From the NCBI GenBank assembly GCA_038240335.1, contig JBBSDV010000115.1, positions 1-10,475 of the forward strand: a stretch of 10,475 bases of DNA, in the 5' to 3' direction. This document shows, piece by piece, positions 6,314 to 10,475 of this stretch. The position numbers and the translations under genes are program-made. The DNA comes from JBBSDV01 sp038240335 (GTDB taxonomy: Bacteria > Chloroflexota > Dehalococcoidia > DSTF01 > JACRBR01). Each line of letters opens with the position of its first letter. Within the stretch, counting starts at the first letter, position 1. The notes under the pieces are model-generated. The model saw nothing but the letters and a program-made list of their open reading frames with translations. It was not told the DNA's origin and did not search any database.

Positions 6314-6333
6314 ACTCTCGAGGCCGCGAGAGT
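6314..6333. terminator. Hairpin behind the peptidase gene, possible terminator
   Basis: ACTCTCG (6314-6320) pairs exactly with CGAGAGT (6327-6333) around a 6-base loop, AGGCCG. It lies 53 bases after the stop codon. A T-run lies before (6300-6304) but not after the stem, so for the + strand it is imperfect as an intrinsic terminator. Read on the minus strand, the stem is followed, after about nine bases, by an A/C-rich tract rather than T. Confidence 0.4.
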
Positions 6334-6347
6334 CTTCGTGTCCTGAA

Positions 6348-6395
6348 GGCGAACTGCGGCGGGTGGTGAATTCCGCCGTTGGTCGGCAGTTCGCC
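6348..6395. repeat. Nested inverted repeat (10 bp outer, 5 bp inner)
   Basis: GGCGAACTGC (6348-6357) is the exact inverse of GCAGTTCGCC (6386-6395). Directly inside the left arm, GGCGG (6358-6362) pairs with CCGCC (6373-6377), leaving a 10-base loop and an 8-base bulge on the right side. The structure can form in either transcript. Its arms and spacing look like a repetitive extragenic palindrome or a miniature element rather than a terminator. Confidence 0.7.
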
Positions 6396-6445
6396 GTGTC
6401 CGCTTGCGCGTACCCAGTGCCTATTTTGAAAAAAGGAAGTAAGTT

Positions 6446-6506
6446 CTGGGGGGGACACCCCCCAGCCCCCCGGCAGAGGGCGCTGCGCTCTCTGCACTTC
6501 TGCCGG
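6446..6506. repeat. GC-rich multi-hairpin element, REP-like
   Basis: Three overlapping palindromes lie in 61 bases. CTGGGGGG (6446-6453) pairs with CCCCCCAG (6458-6465) around GACA. The stretch 6473-6495 folds into a 10-bp stem (one G-T pair) with a 3-base loop. CCGGCAGA (6470-6477) is the exact inverse of TCTGCCGG (6499-6506), an alternative that encloses the second stem. An A-rich tract precedes it. From memory, very similar G-run/C-run blocks occur many times in some GC-rich bacterial genomes, but I could not check this. Confidence 0.7.
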
Positions 6507-6571
6507 TCGCGCTAGTCGAGCTGTATGCCGGTAAGAGGACTCGTCGGTTGATGCCCCGCGTTGCCCGGCGA

Positions 6572-6595
6572 CGGTTCGATCCTTCTGTCGAGCCG
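6572..6595. repeat. Weak hairpin downstream of plsC
   Basis: CGGTTCGA (6572-6579) faces TCGAGCCG (6588-6595), eight pairs with one G-T on the + strand, around an 8-base loop. It is 38 bases past the plsC stop in the plsC direction and has no T-run. It may assist termination of the rluB-cmk-plsC transcript. Confidence 0.3.
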
Positions 6596-6632
6596 CGTCA
6601 TCGTACGCAGCGGGGATTGGAAGCAAGACACC

Positions 6633-7343
6633 TTAGGCGCGATCGGTTGATTTGAGGCCGGCTTCGGCGGCGGAGTGCATGGCGACGGCGTCGCGGTACT
6701 CGCCGCGGTAGGACTCGGGGAGGAGTTCGGCGACGTGGCGCATGATGTCGTCGGTGGCGTCCTTTGCGGCTTGCGTCGTGATGCGGTCGACCTTCGGCGG
6801 GTAGAAGGGCTTGCCGAAACGGATCGTGATGCGCGGGCCCATGAAGGGGCGCAGGAACACCCACGGCCACGGGATGTGCTCGGAGCCGGTGATCGCGATC
6901 GGAATGATCGGGGCACCGGTGCGGTAGGCGACGAGGGCGGTGCCGGGGAAGCCCTTGTGCAACTGGCGGTCGCGGCTGCGCGTGCCCTCGGGGAACATGA
7001 GAAGGAGGATGCCGTCATGGATGACGCTTTGCGCCTGGCGGATGGCGGCGATGTCCGCGCCCTGGCGGTCGACGGGAAACGCGCCGATGAGCCGGAACAA
7101 CAGACTGATGACCGGCCACTTGAACAGCTCCTTTTTCGCCATCGTGACTTCGCGGCGATGGAGAGCGCCGGGGATGATGCAGGGATCGGCGTTGTTGAGG
7201 TGATTCGAGACGAGGATTGCGCCACCGGTCGCGGGTACGTTCTCGCGGCCTTCGACACGGGGACCCTTGACGTAGATGAGAGTGCAGAGGCGAATGAACC
7301 ACACCACACCCCAGTAGGTGACGGGTACGACGCGCCAGATCAT
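6633..7343 (-). CDS. plsC: 1-acyl-sn-glycerol-3-phosphate acyltransferase
   Basis: Protein of 236 aa, the usual length for PlsC, which adds the second acyl chain to lysophosphatidic acid to make phosphatidic acid at the inner membrane. Motif I is NHLNNAD (47-53) with catalytic His48 and Asp53. Motif II region is GAFPVDRQ (87-94) with Arg93. Motif III is FPEGTRS (117-123), and motif IV is APIIPIAITG (144-153). The hydrophobic N-terminus (about 5-25) is the likely membrane anchor. The C-terminal ~30 residues (after SYRGEYRDA) are a short polar tail. The ATG at 7343 overlaps the cmk TGA as ATGA and the Shine-Dalgarno is poor, so translation is probably coupled to cmk. cmk-plsC neighbours are common in many bacterial lineages. 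Confidence 0.94.
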   Translation of the reverse strand: MIWRVVPVTYWGVVWFIRLCTLIYVKGPRVEGRENVPATGGAILVSNHLNNADPCIIPGALHRREVTMAKKELFKWPVISLLFRLIGAFPVDRQGADIAAIRQAQSVIHDGILLLMFPEGTRSRDRQLHKGFPGTALVAYRTGAPIIPIAITGSEHIPWPWVFLRPFMGPRITIRFGKPFYPPKVDRITTQAAKDATDDIMRHVAELLPESYRGEYRDAVAMHSAAEAGLKSTDRA

Positions 7344-8029
7344 CCCTGTGCGAGAGCTACGATTTGGCGTACTACCTCCTCGACGTCCAGAGCGTCCGTG
7401 TTGATGATCACAGCCCCGGGCGCGGCGGTCAACGGCGATGCCTCGCGGCTGCTATCGATGCCGTCGCGGCGCGCGAGATCGCGGATCAGCGCATCGAGGT
7501 CCGGCGTTTCGCCGGCATCGCGTAGTTGCTTCGCGCGGCGGCGCGCGCGCACCTCTCGCGAGGCGTCGAGATAGATCTTCAGGGGAGCATCCGGCAGCAC
7601 GACCGTTCCTATGTCGCGGCCGGCCATGACGACGCGGCCGACGGCGGCGAGATCGCGCTGGATGCGGACGAGGGCGGCGCGGACGGCGGGCACGCGCGAG
7701 ACGAGAGAGACGTTGGCCTCGACGGCGGCGTCGCGGAGGTGCGGCGTCGCATCTTCGCCGTCGAGGAGGACGATCGTCGGTTGGATGAGCGACGATGACT
7801 CGCGCACCGAGATTGTTGCGCTGGCGGCGAGGGAGGCGACGGCGCGCTCATCGAGGACGTCAACGTTCCGTCTCAGGGCGAGCCACGTGACGGCGCGGTA
7901 CATCGCGCCGGTGTCGAAAAAGCGGCAATGCAAGCGTGCAGCAACAGTGGCGCCGACGACCGACTTGCCGGACGCGGCGGGGCCGTCGATCGCGATCGTG
8001 GTGATCGGTGGTTGGTCAGGGGTGGTAAC
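7340..8029 (-). CDS. cmk: Cytidylate kinase, start codon non-canonical (GTT?)
   Basis: Cmk phosphorylates CMP and dCMP with ATP in the cytoplasm. From a proposed GTT at 8029 the protein is 229 aa, a typical length. Motifs: P-loop IAIDGPAASGKS (12-23), DTGAMYRA (39-46), GRDIGTVVLPDA (137-148) and RDGIDSSREASPL (188-200), all characteristic of bacterial Cmk. Between the rluB TAA (8083-8081) and the P-loop there is no in-frame ATG, GTG or TTG; the first ordinary start, TTG at 7933, lies after the P-loop and would give a useless enzyme. GTT at 8029 sits 6 bases after GGAGG (8040-8036), the ideal distance, so it is the best candidate; a CTG at 8071 is another. A sequencing error at a GTG or a genuine rare start are both possible. 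Coordinates of the 5' end are therefore tentative, the rest is secure. Its stop overlaps the plsC start (ATGA). Confidence 0.9.
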   Translation of the reverse strand, partial: VTTPDQPPITTIAIDGPAASGKSVVGATVAARLHCRFFDTGAMYRAVTWLALRRNVDVLDERAVASLAASATISVRESSSLIQPTIVLLDGEDATPHLRDAAVEANVSLVSRVPAVRAALVRIQRDLAAVGRVVMAGRDIGTVVLPDAPLKIYLDASREVRARRRAKQLRDAGETPDLDALIRDLARRDGIDSSREASPLTAAPGAVIINTDALDVEEVVRQIVALAQG

Positions 8030-8035
8030 GGCGCT

Positions 8036-8040
8036 CCTCC
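8036..8040 (-). promoter_or_regulatory. Shine-Dalgarno GGAGG in front of cmk
   Basis: GGAGG on the minus strand (8040 to 8036) is followed by AGCGCC and then GTT at 8029. It is one of the strongest ribosome-binding sites in the window and is the main argument for initiation at GTT. Confidence 0.7.
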
Positions 8041-8050
8041 GATTTGGCGG

Positions 8051-8056
8051 AGTATA
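8051..8056 (-). promoter_or_regulatory. -10 box (TATACT) upstream of cmk
   Basis: TATACT reads 8056 to 8051 on the minus strand, identical to the aroQ box. A start about 7 bases on would give a leader of roughly 15 bases containing the GGAGG. A small inverted repeat, GACTG (8073-8069) and CAGTC (8064-8060), lies just upstream. No good -35 is seen at 16-18 bp. It suggests an internal promoter for cmk-plsC within the operon. Confidence 0.45.
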
Positions 8057-8080
8057 GCGGACTGTGTCCAGTCGTTCGGT

Positions 8081-8842
8081 TTAATCGCCTGGCGACGACG
8101 GTTCGAGGCCGACGAGCGCACGGAGGTCGTGCAACTCGCGCTCGGAGAGGGGACGCGTTTTGCCGCGGGGCAGGCGGCCGAGAAGGACACCGCCGACGCG
8201 AACACGGACGAGCTCGCGGACGGGGTGACCGACAGCGGCGCACATCAGACGCACCTGGCGCTTCCGACCCTCGTGGATGATCAGGCGCAACCAGGCGTGC
8301 GCAGCGCGGGATTCGTAGCCGTACGGGGCCGACACGACGTCGACTTGCGCCGCCGCCGTGCGGTGCCCTTCGATGTCGATGCCGGTGCGGAGATGATCGA
8401 GCGCGGCTACACCGGGAAGGCCGGCGACGAGCGCGTAATACTCCTTGTCGAGCTCGTACCGCGGGTGGGTGAGACGGTGCGCGAGCTCGCCGTCGCTGGT
8501 GAAGAGCAGCAGGCCCTCGGTGTCGAGATCGAGGCGACCGACGGGGAGGACGTGAGGCGGCAGACCGGGCGGCAATAGCTCCATCACCGTGCGGCGATCG
8601 TGCGTATCGCTGACGGTCGAGACATAGCCGGCAGGCTTGTTCATGGCGAGATGGGCGTGTTCCGTTGAGATCGCGATCGGCCGGCCATCCACCTCGATGC
8701 GGTCGACGTCGGCGTCGGCACTCGCGCCGACGGTGGCGACTGCGCCGTTCACGGTGGCGCGGCCGGTCGCGATGATCGTCTCGGCCGCGCGGCGAGAGCC
8801 GTGGCCGGCACGGGCGAGAATCTTCTGCAAGCGCTCCTTCAT
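8081..8842 (-). CDS. rluB: 23S rRNA pseudouridine synthase, RluB/RsuA family
   Basis: Protein of 253 aa from the ATG at 8842, which overlaps the TGA of the upstream lamin-tail gene as ATGA; a start 15 codons further up would lie inside that gene and precede the S4 domain with unrelated residues. An S4 RNA-binding domain covers about 1-47 (KERLQKILARAGHGSRRAAE). The catalytic motif GRLDLDTEGLLL (102-113) contains the nucleophile Asp105. MNKPAGYVST (67-76), KEYYALVAG (133-141) and HEGRKRQVRLM (190-200) are hallmarks of the RsuA/RluB/E/F group. It should isomerise a uridine in the peptidyl-transferase region of 23S rRNA (U2605 for Escherichia coli RluB); RsuA-like 16S activity cannot be excluded, but the rluB-cmk neighbourhood favours RluB. 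The frame runs into cmk after a single TAA. Confidence 0.93.
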   Translation of the reverse strand: MKERLQKILARAGHGSRRAAETIIATGRATVNGAVATVGASADADVDRIEVDGRPIAISTEHAHLAMNKPAGYVSTVSDTHDRRTVMELLPPGLPPHVLPVGRLDLDTEGLLLFTSDGELAHRLTHPRYELDKEYYALVAGLPGVAALDHLRTGIDIEGHRTAAAQVDVVSAPYGYESRAAHAWLRLIIHEGRKRQVRLMCAAVGHPVRELVRVRVGGVLLGRLPRGKTRPLSERELHDLRALVGLEPSSPGD

Positions 8843-10475
8843 GCTTGGTGACGCAAGCGATGGGCGAGGGTCGGGAACGCTCTCCACGATACTGCGGCGA
8901 TGAGTGCGACGGCGGCCAGCGCAGCGACCGTCCAGGGCAACCAGCCGAAGGACTGTCCGGCCTTGATCGTGCTCGACACAGCTTCATCGGTTCGATTTTG
9001 GCGCTGTGGATTGGCCGATGGTGCCTCAATCGGTGCGCCCGGAGTCGGCTTTTCGTTGTCGACGAAGTCGTCGGCTGTGTCGGTGTCTACGCCGGAGATA
9101 GCGCGTTCAATCGAATGGCCGGTGGGTGCGTCGGGAATCGCGGGATCCAGGATGGCGGTGTCGCTGCCCCACGAGATCGCGTCGATGGCCGTGCCGGCGG
9201 CGTCGCGAAGGGAGAGGCGGTCGCCGTCATTGCCGAGCGTGTTGCCTATTCGGCCGACGGTGAGCGCGGTGGAGATGAACCTAGGATATCTAGCGTAGAA
9301 GCTATCCGAAGCGGCAAGAACAAAATACGCGTGGGATCCGAGCGTGGTTGTCGGGAGCTTCGTCGTCGCTTTCGCGTCGGCTAGTGACCAACCGTCGAGA
9401 ATGGCGTCTTCGGCACCGGCGTTATATAGCTCTACCCACTCGCCCGCCGAATTGTTCCCGACGCCATCCGGATCGTAGAAGACCTCATTGATGACGACGC
9501 GCGCGCCGGATTCAGCCACGCTTCCGGCGACGGCGGAGTTGCCTGCCGTTGTGGTGGCCGGCCGCCGGGAAGCACCGAGGACGCGTTGGGCCGTCGTGGC
9601 GCGGACCGTCGGCGCGAGATCACCGGTCGCCTCCGTGCCGTCGGCGGGAAGCGCGTCGGCGACGGCCGACGTTGATGCGTCGTCAGCGCCGGGTGCGAGG
9701 GTACTTGGAGCGACAACGTCGGCGGGAGTCCAGAAGGCATCATCGGCGTAGATCGACGCGGCAGCCGCCGAGGCTGGCGCGAGCATGATGCGTAAGCGCG
9801 CCGAGTGCGCGGCGTCGGGCGCCGCGATGCCGGTGGTCGTGAGCCAGTGGTACGCGTCGTCGGGCGCTGTGATCCGTTCGGTCGAGTCGGCGGAGGCGAG
9901 TGATTTGCCGGTGCCGTCGTCGCTCGCGTACCAGGACACGCGGAGGAAGGCAGAGTTCGTCGCGGCGTCGGAGCTGCGCACCCACGCACTGAACTCGTAG
10001 CCGCCGCCGGGCTCTACCGTGACGACCTGATAGAGCCATTTCGTCGACGCAGTCGTGCTTTCGAGCCGTGCCGACCGACCGCCGTCGTAGACGCGATCCT
10101 GATCGGACGTGAGGACGCCGCCGTAGTGATACCAATCGCTCGGATTGCCATCATCGTCTGCGGCTTCGAAGTCCGCGTTGCGAAGCTCGGGGCTGGCTGG
10201 CGCGGCGACCGGCGGGAGCGTCGCGGTCGCTTTCGGCGTGCGTTGTTCCGTCGGCGTCCGCGTAGGCGTCGTGAGTGGCGGCGGCGTATCCGCTGGCGGC
10301 GGGAGCTCGGTGATCGTCGCGGTGGGCGTCGAGGTCACGGGGGGCGGGCCTGTGAGACGAACGTCGTCGATGTTGACGGTGTCGCCCGCGGCGCCGATCC
10401 CGATGATGGAGATCGTGAGATGATCGGTCTGATCCAGTTGCACCGAACGACTCACGTCGAACCAGGCATCGTTTC
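8839..10475 (-). CDS. Surface-anchored protein with jelly-roll-like and lamin-tail domains (5' end outside window)
   Basis: The frame is open to the right edge, so the N-terminus with any signal peptide is missing. Using the GTG at 10455 as residue 1 for numbering only: residues up to ~35 are the last strands of one jelly-roll-like domain (TVNIDDVRL); 36-88 is a Pro/Thr-rich linker; 89-243 is a second carbohydrate-binding-module-like domain (ELRNADFE through SIYADDAFW); 244-316 is an Ala/Thr/Asp-rich linker; 318-476 is a lamin-tail domain, starting VVINEVFYDPDG with GEWVELYNAG and ending EKPTPGAP. Residues ~504-525 are a hydrophobic helix followed by a basic tail, RLRHQA, which would anchor the protein in the membrane with the domains outside. 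This composition suggests an extracellular adhesive or wall-associated protein, not an enzyme. It is coupled to rluB by ATGA, an odd partner for rRNA modification. Domain calls are from pattern, not search. Confidence 0.85.
   Translation of the reverse strand, partial: NDAWFDVSRSVQLDQTDHLTISIIGIGAAGDTVNIDDVRLTGPPPVTSTPTATITELPPPADTPPPLTTPTRTPTEQRTPKATATLPPVAAPASPELRNADFEAADDDGNPSDWYHYGGVLTSDQDRVYDGGRSARLESTTASTKWLYQVVTVEPGGGYEFSAWVRSSDAATNSAFLRVSWYASDDGTGKSLASADSTERITAPDDAYHWLTTTGIAAPDAAHSARLRIMLAPASAAAASIYADDAFWTPADVVAPSTLAPGADDASTSAVADALPADGTEATGDLAPTVRATTAQRVLGASRRPATTTAGNSAVAGSVAESGARVVINEVFYDPDGVGNNSAGEWVELYNAGAEDAILDGWSLADAKATTKLPTTTLGSHAYFVLAASDSFYARYPRFISTALTVGRIGNTLGNDGDRLSLRDAAGTAIDAISWGSDTAILDPAIPDAPTGHSIERAISGVDTDTADDFVDNEKPTPGAPIEAPSANPQRQNRTDEAVSSTIKAGQSFGWLPWTVAALAAVALIAAVSWRAFPTLAHRLRHQA

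Larger units (their letters stand above)
6261..6632. other. 372-base convergent intergenic region rich in repeats and palindromes
   Basis: Between the peptidase (+) and plsC (-) there is no supportable gene. From left to right it holds a heptamer array (6272-6299), a 7-bp hairpin (6314-6333), a nested 10+5-bp inverted repeat (6348-6395), a short A-rich tract (6428-6434), a cluster of G/C-run hairpins (6446-6506) and a weaker hairpin (6572-6595). No stem is followed by a clean T-run on either strand, so these are not textbook intrinsic terminators, although any may stop transcription between the converging genes. Confidence 0.7.

Noticed and set aside
6314..6506. CRISPR-like repeat cluster
   Set aside because: The palindromes differ from each other in sequence and spacing; there are no identical direct repeats with unique spacers and no cas genes.
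6565..6600. GGTTCGATCC, resembling a tRNA T-arm
   Set aside because: The flanking bases do not form the 5-bp T-stem and no acceptor, D or anticodon arms can be drawn around it.
5094..6626. Minus-strand open frame of 510 codons opposite the peptidase
   Set aside because: Its His/Arg/Asp-rich composition is the mirror of a GC-rich gene; it lies over an unmistakable M24 peptidase with all five metal ligands and shows no family motif.
6675..7574. Plus-strand open frame of ~299 codons opposite plsC and cmk
   Set aside because: It spans two clear genes on the other strand, is low-complexity Asp/Ala/Arg/Gly, and has no recognisable domain.

Overview
The window is GC-rich, tightly packed bacterial chromosome carrying mostly housekeeping genes plus a few lineage-specific ones. 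Frequent 4-bp stop/start overlaps (ATGA or GTGA), GTG starts, a TATACT -10 box placed to give a leaderless transcript, a degenerate GGDEF protein and a lamin-tail-domain surface protein beside rluB-cmk-plsC suggest a member of the Chloroflexota, perhaps Dehalococcoidia-like. This is inference from style and gene order; no rRNA or marker is present to prove it.

Left (1-1710, + strand): the 3' part of a small uncharacterised protein with a poly-Asp run, followed by a GAF-like/GGDEF protein whose signature is DDDEF, probably not an active diguanylate cyclase. A 240-base gap follows. Next is a three-gene minus-strand operon (4543 to 1951) joined by two GTGA overlaps: a PIG-L/LmbE-type deacetylase, a sugar-isomerase-like TIM barrel and a HAD phosphatase. 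Together they look like a small carbohydrate-processing pathway.

Middle (4544-6260): a divergent intergenic region with a -10 box 6 bp before aroQ, then aroQ (type II dehydroquinase) overlapping an Xaa-Pro peptidase gene by ATGA. This is the familiar aroQ-peptidase-efp order, but efp does not follow. Instead there is a 372-base convergent gap packed with inverted repeats.

Right (6633-10475, minus strand): a surface-anchored protein with a jelly-roll-like domain and a lamin-tail domain (5' end outside the window), then rluB, cmk and plsC. LTD/rluB and cmk/plsC overlap by ATGA. The exception is cmk: its P-loop lies upstream of every in-frame ATG, GTG or TTG. The best-placed initiation codon is GTT, six bases after a perfect GGAGG and downstream of a TATACT box. 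rluB and cmk also share a frame, separated only by one TAA.

Three intergenic gaps carry short arrays of alternating heptamers, all in the same orientation. The unusual start of cmk, these arrays and the palindrome cluster at 6314-6506 are the main items of interest. I found no CRISPR array, transposase, tRNA or defence system.
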